From Liolophura sinensis (lineage: Eukaryota; Mollusca; Polyplacophora; Chitonida; Chitonidae): a stretch of DNA of 64,000 nt. This document shows, in pieces, positions 46,165 to 57,800 of this stretch. The stretch lies in the NCBI RefSeq assembly GCF_032854445.1, contig NC_088304.1:4030001-4094000 (forward strand), written 5' to 3'. Under the pieces are notes generated by a model that was given only the letters and a program-made list of their open reading frames with translations, was not told the origin of the DNA and made no database searches. Positions within the stretch are counted from its first letter, which is position 1, and each line of letters opens with the position of its first letter. The translations under genes were made by a program, and so were the position numbers.

Positions 46165-46850
46165 CTGAAGGAGTCAGTCGTGGCCACACAGGTAAGGTCA
46201 GCTTGCCTTTAATGGCTAGGTCATCAGAGATGTGAGTTCAATCCCCAGGATCGTCGTCATATGACTGAAAAATTGTTGAGTACGACGTTAAACCCCAAGC
46301 ACTCACTCACTCACTCAATCCCCAGGATGCGGGTTCAGTCCCTGGGATGCGTGTTCAATCCCCAAGATGTGAGTTCAAACCAGGGATGAGAGTTCAATCC
46401 CTGGGGTATGAGTTCAATCACTGAGGTGCGAGTTCAATCTCTGAGGTGCATGTTCAAGCCCTGAAGTTTGAGTTCAATCTCTGAGGTGCAAGTTCAATCC
46501 CTGGGGTATGAGTTCAATCACTGAGTTCAATCACTGAGGTGCGAGTTCAATCTCTGAGGTGCAAGTTCAAGCCCTGAGGTTGGAGTTCAATCCCTGAGGT
46601 GCGAGTTCAATCTCTGAGGTTTGAGTTCAATCCCTGGGGTATGAGTTCAATCACTGAGGTGCGAGTTCAATCACTGAGGTGCGAGTTCAATCTCTGAGGT
46701 GCAAGTTCAATCCCAGGGAAGCCACCAATATGTCACCTGCGGAAAAGTTCATCAGTAACATGCTAAAAGATTGGTGATTTACCACCATTGTAAAAGTGAA
46801 ATAGTCTTGAGTACAGCTTTAAATACCAAACAAGTAAAATAAAAAATATA
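46165..46850 (+). repeat. SINE with an expanded 20-bp B-box-like minisatellite
   Basis: A third SINE type begins at about 46168 (gtcgtggccacacaggtaag, gatgtgagttcaatccccag) and ends with gttgagtacgacgttaaacc and cactcactcactcaat (46316). Directly after it, a 20-bp unit, gaggtgcgagttcaatctct and variants, is repeated about 20 times to 46720. Each unit resembles the Pol III B box region of the SINE (gagttcaatccc). After the array a diverged SINE tail follows (gtaaaagtgaaatagtcttg, to 46850). Confidence 0.8.
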
Positions 46851-47134
46851 TATAAATATGATGTATGATGTCATGGTGACTTCACCATGACACAAGATTA
46901 CTGACACCACACCAGAGCCAGTGGAAAAAAGAGTGCCTCTGCTTCATTCATGTCAAGGCACCCCAAGTTAACAAGTACCAAGACCTCCAGAGGGAGAAAG
47001 ATAGGACAGCCTTTTGGTCAATGATCCTACGTACAAAAACCTTGAAAAATAGAGTTGTTTTGAACCTGGTTTATCATGATGCTGAGTATTCAGGAAGTCA
47101 TGCACAATGTTGTCAAACGGTCAAAATTTCCAGG

Positions 47135-47353
47135 TCACTGTACAATGTTGACCTTTTAATTTCTTAGTCACTTTATAATGTTAACCTCTTGTTTCTAGGT
47201 CACTTTTTAATGTTGACCTTTCATTTCCATCTCACTTTACAATGTTGACCTTTCATTTCCATCTCACTTTGTAATGTTGACCTTTAATTCCCAGTTCACC
47301 TTATAAAATTAACCTTTCATTTTCAGGTCACTTTATACTGTTGGCCTTTGACA
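47135..47353. repeat. 32-bp minisatellite, about 7 copies
   Basis: The unit is tcactttataatgttgacct plus ttcatttccagg or a variant. Copies differ by several bases. Confidence 0.85.
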
Positions 47354-47550
47354 TGTGTGACAGAAGGAGGACTCCTAAAATTATATCATCTTTAAACACA
47401 AATCTGAAGAGTGCAAAAGTGCAAACTTTTAGTAACAATATTAATGATATATCCTTCAACAAAATCAAGGAAAAAAACACCTAAAGGGAAACACTCATAG
47501 AGAAGAAACAAGAAAACAAATGGAATTTTTGATACTTTAATAGCAAATAA

Positions 47551-47791
47551 TTTTAACACAACATGCTTTGTTCCTTAATAGGAAATGAAATAGTGTATAT
47601 ATGTGGACATAGGCATAGTTAGGAGGTTTGTCCTTTATGCAACAAGACACGAAAGCCACAACTACTGGCTACTTTCAACACAACATGTTTTATACCTTAA
47701 TAGCAAATGAAATAATGTATATATGTGGACATAACTATATTTAGGAGGTTTGTCCTTTATGCAACAAGACCTGAAAGTCACAACTACTGGC
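47551..47791. repeat. Direct duplication of ~120 bp
   Basis: Two copies share caacatg…ccttaatag, gtatatatgtggacataRgc or a variant, and aggaggtttgtcctttatgc. Divergence is moderate. Confidence 0.85.
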
Positions 47792-47799
47792 ACTGAGAT

Positions 47800-50300
47800 G
47801 AACATGAAGTAAACTTGCATGTGACACTAACTTTGGGGGCCACAGTCTCCTTTCAATGTAAGCACCTAATGTAAAAACAATACCTTTGGTAGACAATACT
47901 AGTAAGGCTACATTTTACATCTTTAACCTTCATTACACATAAATGTTTAAAAGCATTCCAATTAAATTCCCATACACATGAATGTGTTCACGTTCACATT
48001 TCAATTTAATATACATAAATGGACTCTCGTCTGTATTTGAATTTAAATGACGTGAATGTATTCTAGTCTATATTTTTAAATTAATTCACCTAAATGAATG
48101 TAAGTTTGTGTTTCAACACACCCTATCATCAGTGTCACAGTAGGGAAGCCGCATGAGTGCGAGCATACATTTCCTGTTGTTACATGAACTGTGACATATT
48201 AACTACTGTTTAGTGCAGGTCCACACCAGCATCCATGCTGAAGTATGTCGTATGTATGAACACGTACGTTTGGGGTTTAACGTCATACTTAACAATGTTG
48301 CAGTCATATGATGATCACCCATCCTAAAGGTTCTGGGTCACAAGATCACCACTCATGCCACTAGCACATCACCAGTCCGCTTGTATAAGGATTCCAGTAT
48401 TCCATTACCCCTCCTCTCACATTCACCTACTGAGGAAGTGAAACTATTGATGCCATTTGTGGGTATGGTAGCCAGTTAATAGGATCTTTTCTTTGACAAA
48501 GTAACAACATTTTTCAAAAGTCAAAGCACAGGTTTGCTATTACATGGGTAACTACAGAGCAGCCTGGCCTTGACAACTAATGCCACACAATTAGTAAAAC
48601 TCTTTATTGCAAGCTCTACTGTACTTCATATTTTCAATTCATGTAATTTCTTATAGCTTTTAAATGAGAATCTGAGAAAACAAGCATTCACTGTGGTCAA
48701 AGAATAGGTTAATTATCTCTCGGCTCTGATTCCAACAAACAACTTTAATAATAAAATGTTTCCTTACTTACAGAATAAGAAACTTTAACAACAATCATGG
48801 TAAATAATACTGATGTAAGCTCAAAAAGCAGTAAAAATGTGACAAAATGTTGAAAAGAAAGTGATTTTTCCAATGTTTTCAGCACAGTAGGCCTATCTGT
48901 AATAGTGGGGACCATTTTGTCTTCAATAAAAATTCAGGTCCAAGCTAAAAAAAGCACTTTTATGATAAACAACCCTGCACTCTGCATATATATCATAGGA
49001 AAGAGTGAGTGTCTGCTCAGCTTGGACCTGAATCAACTTACACAGAAAAAGTTATAAAATGTGGAGATTTTATTTTGCAAGTTTGGTGCATGATATATCA
49101 TTCAAATATATTGGATTAAAGAAGATCAACATGAGTAAGAATAGGTTGGGCTACAATAAGGCCCTAAAGAGAAGCATACAATTCACTCAATGTTAACTAA
49201 AGTTTTAAATTAAAATCTGGAAATACTTTAGAACTATAACAGAATGCGGACACGACCAGGATAATTTCGTTCAGCTTACATGAAGGACATGCCCCAAAAT
49301 ATTACATAGTAGAATATGTCAACGTGTCAATACTATAAAATTGATTACTGCTATGTGTACAAACTCAGTGATTACTTATACACGAATGATATATATATAT
49401 GTATGTATATGGGGGTGGAAAACTTATTAAAACTGAATAAAACAGACACAAAATGATACTTAAAAGTGGATAAACTAGATGAGAAAAATCTGAATCTCAA
49501 AGCTGGTAATAGGATCTCACTCTTTGGCATCTAGAGTCCTAAAATAACAAATAAATATTTGACAAAGAGAAAAAACATAAAGTAGCTGCTATTTGTTCAA
49601 CAATCTGATGAACACATCGTCCATGTTGATTAAACAATTTTCATTGTTTTTTCTGTCATTATTTGTCTTTATTTTGTTCCAGTCTGTGTTATAAACACAA
49701 GTGCATGTACATAAAGGTAAAATAAAATGTTTGACAGACCACAAGAAAATGGACTCCTTTTAATGCCCCAAATTTCCAAAAACAACAAGGGTTGAACTGT
49801 TATGAATGAATAACATCTTTAAAATATAAGGATGGATGTAAATTACAAAGCTCATGCTCAACAGTCATGTAAAAAATCCTGTTGAATCACCCTGCAACAG
49901 ACAACAACAACACAGACATTTTTCCCTTCTTTTTCACGGTATGCATGGAAAGGACCGGTCATAAGTTCAGAAAGAAACAAAAATGACAACATACATCTAT
50001 GAATTGGTTACCTTAGCAACAATATTTAGCACAAGCACAAAAAGAATACCCGGTTACGTATTGACAAGAATACAGAACCATTCAATGTTTGTTCGTTTCA
50101 TTGTCATTTGTGGTTATATCATAGTTTTTTTTTAAATAAAATCAATGTCTTTAGATCAGGCTATGGACACAACACCAGCTCATTAATCAGAAACACTTAA
50201 CTTGTCATGTTAGACTTGTAACCCATTTTTCTGCACCACTGGAACAGACACATCTGTCCTGTACTCTCAAACATATTTCCCTGACCTGCATTTCTGTCAC
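47800..50300. other. AT-rich region downstream of both converging genes
   Basis: No recognisable gene. It may contain the 3' UTR end of ANKFY1 (minus strand) or be plain intergenic DNA. A short TA/GTAT microsatellite is near 49388. Confidence 0.4.
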
Positions 50301-50305
50301 ATCAC

Positions 50306-51462
50306 ACCTTGCCCAATATGAGGATTACAGACACCATACATCTGCATATCCTATCACTGATGCCTTGTTCAATACAAGGATTATTGACGCCATACATCTG
50401 CATATCCTATCACTGACGCCTTGCCCAATATGAGGATTACAGACACCATATATCTGCATATCCTATCACTGGCGCCTTTGCCCAATATGAGGATTACTGA
50501 CACCATATATCTGCATATCCTATCACTGACGCCTTGCCCAATATGAGGATTACAGACGCCATACATCTGCATATCCCATCACTGAAGCCTTGCCCAATAT
50601 GAGGATTACAGACACCATATATCTGCATATCCTATCACTGACGCCTTGCCCAATATGAGGATTACAGACACCATATATCTGCATATCCTATCACTGACGC
50701 CTTGCCCAATATGAGGATTATTGACGCCATATATCTGCATATCCTATCACTGACGCCTTGCCCAATATAAGGATCACAGACACCATATATCTGCATATCC
50801 TATCACTGACGCCTTGCCCAATATGAGGATTACAGACACCATATATCTGCATATCCTATCACTGACGCCTTGCCCAATATGAGGATTACTGACACCATAC
50901 ATCTGCATATCCTATCACCGATGCTTGTTCAATACAGGATTATTGACGCCATATATCTGCATATCCTATCACTGATGCCTTGTTCAATACAAGGATTATT
51001 GACGCCATATATCTGCATATCCTATCACTTGATGCCTTGTTCAATACGAGGATTATTGACGCCATACCATCTGCATATCCTATCACTGACACCTTGCTCA
51101 GCATGAGGATTACTGACACCATATATCTGCATATCCTATCACTGACGCCTTGCCCAATATGAGGATTACTGACACCATACATCTGCATATCCTATCACTG
51201 AAGCCTTGCCCAATATGAGGATTACTGCACCATATATCTGCATATCCTATCACTGACGCCTTGCTCAGCATGAGGATTACAGACACCATATATCTGCAAT
51301 ATCCTATCACTGACGCCTTGCCCAATATGAGGATTACTGACACCATACATCTGCATATCCTATTACGAAGCCTTGCCCAATATGAGGATTACTGACACCA
51401 TATATCTGCATATCCTATCACTGACGCCTTGCTCAGCATGAGGATTACTGACACCATATATC
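50306..51462. repeat. 56-bp minisatellite, about 20 copies
   Basis: The unit consists of gcatatcctatcactgacgc, cttgcccaatatgaggatta and cagacaccatatatct. Subtypes alternate (cttgcccaatatgagg and cttgttcaatacaagg). A single diverged unit occurs 11.5 kb away at about 62968-63035. The frames in it are repeat translations. Confidence 0.95.
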
Positions 51463-51867
51463 TAATAATACGTGGTTATAATATCTTATAATTATGTATG
51501 GTCTCACATATTTCAGGCAATCATATCATTACTCTGCACCATTGTATGGCTACATCTTCAGGTGTGGTCTTCTAGGACACGATTCTGGCGTATCATGTGG
51601 CAACAATTTTTTTTTCTTGCAGCACTGGATGGCCACATATTGCCAATGCACTACTTCTTCAGGAATGATTTCTGCTGCACTGAACTGCCAAAGATACTAC
51701 TGTAGTGTCTGTATATGTCTATACATACCTCTGCAGTATATGCAACTCAGCCAACAATGAATAAATGTGAAAGTTATATAATCCACCTATCCATTTTGTT
51801 CAGTTTATAAGTCTTCATCCTTTCCTGTTTATCAAGCCTTCCAATCATATAAATATGTCCTCAATTC

Positions 51868-52477
51868 CTGAGATAGTCTACACTTTCCACAACAAAGGTG
51901 AGAGATAGTCTACACTTTCCACAACAAAGGTGAGAGATAGTCTACACTTTCCACTACATAGGGTGAGAGATAGTCTACACTTTCCACAACAAAGGTGAGA
52001 GATAGTCTACACTTTCCACAACAAAGGTGAGAGATAGTCTACACTTACCACAACAAAGGTGAGAGATAGTCTACACTTTCCACAACATAGGTGAGAGATA
52101 GTCTACACTTTCCACAACAAAGGTGAGAGATAGTCTACACTTTCCACTACATAGGTGAGAGATAGTCTACACTTTCCACAACAAAGGTGAGAGATAGTCT
52201 ACACTTACCACAACAAAGGTGAGAGATAGTCTACACTTTCCACAACATAGGTGAGAGATAGTCTACACTTTCCACAACAAAGGTGAGAGATAGTCTACAC
52301 TTTCCACTACATAGGTGAGAGATAGTCTACACATTCCACAACAAAGGTGAGAGATAGTCTACATTACCACAACAAAGATGAGAGATAGTCTACACTTCCC
52401 ACAACATAGGTGAGAGATAGTCTACACTTTCCACAACATAGGTGAGAGATAGTCTACACTTTTCCACAACAAAGGTG
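51868..52477. repeat. 32-bp minisatellite, about 19 copies
   Basis: The unit is agagatagtctacactttcc plus acaacaaaggtg. Near-identical copies indicate recent expansion. Variants (tacataggtg, acttaccac) recur in the same order, a sign of block duplication. Each unit has the string aaaggtgaga, which looks like a 5' splice site on the plus strand, although the nearest gene is on the minus strand. Confidence 0.95.
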
Positions 52478-52479
52478 AT

Positions 52480-52590
52480 TTTCAAGTTTTATTATATTTT
52501 TATACCCTTTGCCGACATTGAACAATGATATACAGTAGTATCTCTGCCTGTAAAACACCACTTGAAATTAGTATGGCATTATGATGACAT
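52480..52590 (+). repeat. Dispersed repeat copy (family of 56.6 and 63.6 kb)
   Basis: ttttcaagttttattatatt, tttatacccttt, ccgacatt and gaaattagtatggc parallel the copies at 56530-56745 and 63485-63690. Confidence 0.6.
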
Positions 52591-52599
52591 GTTAATCTA

Positions 52600-53756
52600 A
52601 TTCAATTAAGATAAAATCTCCTACAAACCGACCACCTCACTTGCATGACCAGTGTATTCTCTGACGTTTGGTGACATTTGGTGACACTTGGTGACACTTG
52701 GTGATGTAAGCCAGGAGAATGCACCACATCACTACTAACAAATTTATTCAACTACGATTGGTACTTCAACAGAAAAGGATACTCCCATGAGAGTTGACTG
52801 CCAGCAGGATTTTAATTAGATTAGAGGGAACGCTTTTCTGCTACCTGGTATCTTTAATATGAATACATGCTTGGCATTATCATTTATTTTACGCGTACAT
52901 CGCTACTATGATAAAAAGTGCAAGAACAACAATATATTTAATTCCAAGCTCTTTGTTATATAGAGCTTTAACTATACAAGCTTACTATATTTATTTTAAA
53001 TGCAGAGTGTGTCCAGCTTCCTATCACTGGACTCAACTTCCTATCATCTTGTCTGTAGTCTCAATGGAAAGTCCATCATCAAAATTTGTATACAAATAAG
53101 AGTGACAACTTTACAGCAGTGTCTTTAAAAAACAGAATTAAGGAGAAAAATTCTGACTGACAAATTGTCTGATCAATTGAATGGAGAGAATTCATTCTAC
53201 ATCAGCATACTGAGAGTAACTCAAAACGCCAACTAAAAAAAAATTCCTTGTAGATATTTTACAGTCTGGATGCAAATTTAAGTTTGTGTTAAAAATAAAT
53301 TTATTTACATCCTGTCTTTGTACAAAGTGTCTTCTTTCAATAAATACTAAATAGTGGCTCTTTACTCACAAACTCTTTTTTTACCTTCAACATGTTCACT
53401 CAAAACCTCAGTACTGTCATTCTGAGTAAAACCTAGGTATTATTTGTCTACCATTATGTGTCAACAAACTCAACAGTCTCAAATACATGTACAAATATTA
53501 CAAAGCTCAGTTTGGGGGGTTCGGATGAACATACAAAATTGAAAATGACCATGAAAGAAGTTTCTAAGTAAACACATCATAGGGGTGATACTTAAAGATG
53601 ATTTTCAAAGTCTGCAGTACTTTTGAATTGCACAGCCCTGTTCACCAGTTTTTGATAAAAAAAAAAAAAAGAGAGAGAGAAAAAAAGGAAAAAAAATGAA
53701 AATTGTCTAAATATGTCTATTAAAATGATAACATTTCAAAAAACGAGCCATCAGAC
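52600..53756 (-). other. Probable ANKFY1 3' UTR
   Basis: AT-rich sequence after the stop, without coding character. On the minus strand a possible AATAAA lies at about 53300-53305. The true end is unknown. Confidence 0.4.
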
Positions 53757-53889
53757 TTAGAAAATGCCACAACGGTCAAAAACATCAAAACAAATGTCAC
53801 AAACACGGACAGGTTTGCTGAGGTTGAACTTGACAATGGGAATGTCTTTGGAGGAACATTTTGAGCAAAGAAGACGTCCACAGTGGCGG
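53757..53889 (-). CDS. ANKFY1: ANKFY1 last coding exon (end of FYVE domain and stop)
   Basis: Acceptor ctgttcttacag. It encodes RHCGRLLCSKCSSKDIPIVK and RVCDICFDVFDRCGIF, then TAA (53757-53759). All remaining FYVE zinc ligands are present. The C-terminal tail after the last Cys pair is short, as in the family. Confidence 0.95.
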
Positions 53890-54853
53890 CTGTAAGAACA
53901 GAGATGATATTTATAAACATACCTATGATGATATCAATTTTAAGTATTTATATGTTTATGTTGATTTATGTTGTACTTATGAATATTTCAATTTATAAAG
54001 AAGATTTATTTCAGGTTGTGGGGAAAGGGCGGAGCCTTGAGGAAACCCACAGAATCTATGAGTGGAGGAACTGGGCAGAAACTTGAGGAAACCACAGAAT
54101 CTATGAGTGGAGGAAACTGGGCAGAAACTTGAGGAAACCACAGAATCTAAGCATCTACCTGACAAACCTCACATATATGAGTGGAGGAAACTGGACAGAG
54201 CCAGGAGGAAACCACAGAATCTAAGTATCTACCTGACAAACCTCACGTTTATGAATGGAGAAAACTGGACAGAGCCAGGAGGAAACTTTAGCACCTAATC
54301 ATGTACCTGACAAAACCTCACCATTTATGAGGGGGAGAAAACTATGCAGAGACTGAAGGAAACCACAGAATCTAGCCATGTACCTGACAAACCTTAAGAA
54401 AACTGGGCAGGCTCTGGACGAAACGATAGCACCTAAGCATGTACCTGACAAACCTCAAGTTCATGCGTGGAGGAAACAGGGAAAGGAGGTCTAGAGGAAA
54501 CCACAGCACCTGACAAACCTCAAGTATGGGGTACGCAAACTGTGTCCACCCCAAACATTGTTAATTAATCTGATCAAGCTGTAAATTTTTATAAGGTTCC
54601 ACTGTATTTGTTCACTAAAACCACTTCCGATTTCTCACTTTATCCACTATTTGGAAGCCATTCTTCCAATTATTTTAACATAAACATGTAAAACTTAACA
54701 GACTTGTCAAATTCAACTGACTGGGCGTTCAACAATGTACTCAACAATTTCACATTTATATGGCATCAAAAATTTCTCTCGTCGAATGAAAATAGAGCAA
54801 TCTATTTTATAAACTGTGTTCACATGGCGTAATTTGTCAAATGCTGAAAAATA

Positions 54854-54886
<33 letters not shown>

Positions 54887-57800
54887 TTACTCAAATCACC
54901 GAACTCAACAATTCATTATGGCAAATCGCACTACAGTGCAAAAATCACTGTTTTGGGCTCTGATAAGTCAAGGGCTAGAGATCTTGATAACTAAAAGCTC
55001 CTCTGAGACAGAACTTTACCATAGAGGGCCTACACTGCATAGTAACAAGGCCTTTTGAATTGTGTTCAAATTTTTTTGGTCAAAAATCACTTCATCACAA
55101 CAAAATAATTTTGCAGAGTTTAACTCACCAGTGATGTTTTCTTGTTTTGATACCAAACTTGACATTGCATTCCAAGCAGTTCTCGCCTTCATTCCATGGG
55201 GGCTCCTTAGAGAGCATGTCTGTGGGAAATATGCAAAATGAAGAATGGGAACATATTGAAAAATATTCTGAAAAACTTTGCTATTTACTTTCCTTTCTTG
55301 TAAAATGTTCAGACAAAAGGCCTTGTATATATTATAGCTGAAAAGTTAATTGTGGAAACAATTTGCATACTCATTTATAGCAGGTACCATAAATCAAAAG
55401 AATAAAAAAGAAAAAAGAATCATTTAACTTATAAAACAGCAGTCACTTTCTGAAGCATAATGTGCATTAAATGATTAAATGAAGGAGTGGAATGTCCAGG
55501 ACAGAAAAACTCGCAGTGGAAATGTAAAAAAATACACAAACCAACTGTATTACAACACTTATTCAATATCATAAACTTCAAGAGATGGGATTTAAATGGT
55601 CTTCAAATGTTGAGATTTCATTCTGCAAAACAGAAATTTAGAGCACTGTAGATTGTAGTTGTATCAGGCTCTCAGCTTATTCCTGTGTTCAGATTAGTCA
55701 CATCGGGTTCTCAGCTTATCCCTGTGTTCAGATTAGTCGCATCAGGTTCTCAGCTTATTCCTGTGTTCACATTAGTCACATCGGGTTCTCAGCTTATCCC
55801 TGTGTTCAGATTAGTCACATCAGGTTCTCAGCTTATTCTTGTATTCAGATTAGTCGCATCAGGTTCTCAGCTTATTCTTGTGTTTAGATTAGGTCGCATC
55901 AGGTTCTCAGCTTATTCCTGTGTTCAGATTAGTCGAATGAGGTTCTCAGCTTATTCTTGTGTTCAGATTAGTGGCATCAGGTTCTCAGCTTATTCCTGTG
56001 TTCAGATTAGTCACATCAGGTTCTTCAGCTTACTCTTGTGTTCACATTAGTCACATCAGGTTCTCAGCTTATTCCTGTGTTCACATTAGTCACATCAGGT
56101 TCTCAGCTTACTCTTGTGTTCACATGAGTCGCATCAGGTTTCTCAGCTTATTCCTGTGTTCACATTAGTCACATCAGGTTCTCAGCTTATCCCTGTGTTC
56201 ACATTAGTCACATCAGGTTCTCAGCTTATTCCTGTGTTCACATTAGTCACATCAGGTTCTCAGCTTACTCTTGTGTTCACATGAGTCACATCAGGTTCTC
56301 AGCTTATTCCTGTGTTCACATTAGTCACATCAGGTTCTCAGCTTATCCCTGTGTTCACATTAGTCACATCAGGTTCTCAGCTTATTCCTGTGTTCACATT
56401 AGTCACATCAGGTTTTCAGCTTATTCTTGTGTTCAGATTAGGCGACACCAATTTCATATTGTGTTTTATGGGCAAGCTCATTGTAAAAAATCCAAAATGG
56501 AACAAAAATAAAACTGAAAACCCACCTTTAAATTTGTCTGATCTCCAGGTTTTATGATTTTCCTGTTCTTCTACACATTCTGATCATGTGAATGTCTTAA
56601 ACATGAAAATTTGCCAAGACAGTGCACATTTTCCACAAACTGGATGATTTCCAAATTTTTATTTTTAGACCCTCCCCTGACATTTTAAAAAGATTTATTC
56701 TGCCAATAAAACAACAATTACAACTAGTGTCGCCTTATAGCCCTCAGGCAAAATTACACATACAATCATCAAACAAAACATGTCACATATCCATTATCTG
56801 TAAAGATGTTTGACACAGTACCATTTAATAATTTCAACATTGTGTCAGAAATCTCCTAGAACATACCTAGCAGTTTGAACAAAAGCTGTTTTGTTGCCAC
56901 CGGAGCGTTGAAAATGGTCACACCCTGTTTGTTGATGATGCCTAGTTTGGCTCCAGCCCTCACAACTGCCCGACAAAGATTCCCATTGCCATTCATGTAC
57001 GCCAGTAGCAACACTGTGGATAAAGAAATATGAGATGCTAATTGGTTTTTATGTGTTTGTTTGTTTGCTCTTGAGAGGGCCTTTGCTTATGTTGCAATAA
57101 TCCAGAAAGCTCTCACCAATGCAATCGCGGTGAGTTCAAGTCCAGCTCATGCTGACTTCCTCTCCAGTCATACTTGAGAAGGTCTATCAGCAACCTGCAG
57201 ATGGGTTTTTTTTTCTGACCATAAAAGTGAAATATTCTTTAGTGCGATGTAAAACACCAATCAAATACATAAATAAATTGTTTATTTTTGCATGATCACA
57301 GCCAAATCATGACAACTGAACAATAATTTGCTCCGGATTCTAAGTTCCTTCATTAATTTTGATAGGTTTTATCAGATGTACCCTAAATCCTTAACCTTTT
57401 TGTACAAAAGGTGTTTATTTTGTCATATTTTGAGAGGATTATTCTGTCTAGACTAACGAAATAACACATTCCCAAAAGCTATGACCTTTGTCACCAATCC
57501 AATCAATGTACAAGAAGTTTTATCTCCTCATCAAACTACTTTTGTTGATATATTGTACATGCATATACACTTTTGCACTTATACGTTGCCATCTGCCTTT
57601 TTCACTGATTCCAAAAAGAAGGTACATTCATAATTTATTTAGTACAAATAAGATCCAAGAATGGAAGTGTTATACGAGTACTTACCTGTATTGCCCTCCG
57701 TATCCGGGACATCAATTGGATATTCCGGCATACATTCTCGAAAGAGTTCAAAAATAGCTGCCGCATTTTCCTTTCCATATTGGCCCAATACATGCATTGG

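Noticed and set aside
50306-52477. CRISPR-like regularly repeated units
   Set aside because: The units are contiguous tandem repeats without unique spacers in a eukaryotic genome; no cas-like genes.
53720-53920. 66-codon frame over the last ANKFY1 exon
   Set aside because: It uses a different frame; the phase set by the previous exon gives the FYVE end and the stop at 53757.
55685-56557. Open frames with a 13-residue repeat
   Set aside because: The 39-bp unit is a multiple of three, so a frame stays open by chance. The region is an ANKFY1 intron on the other strand.
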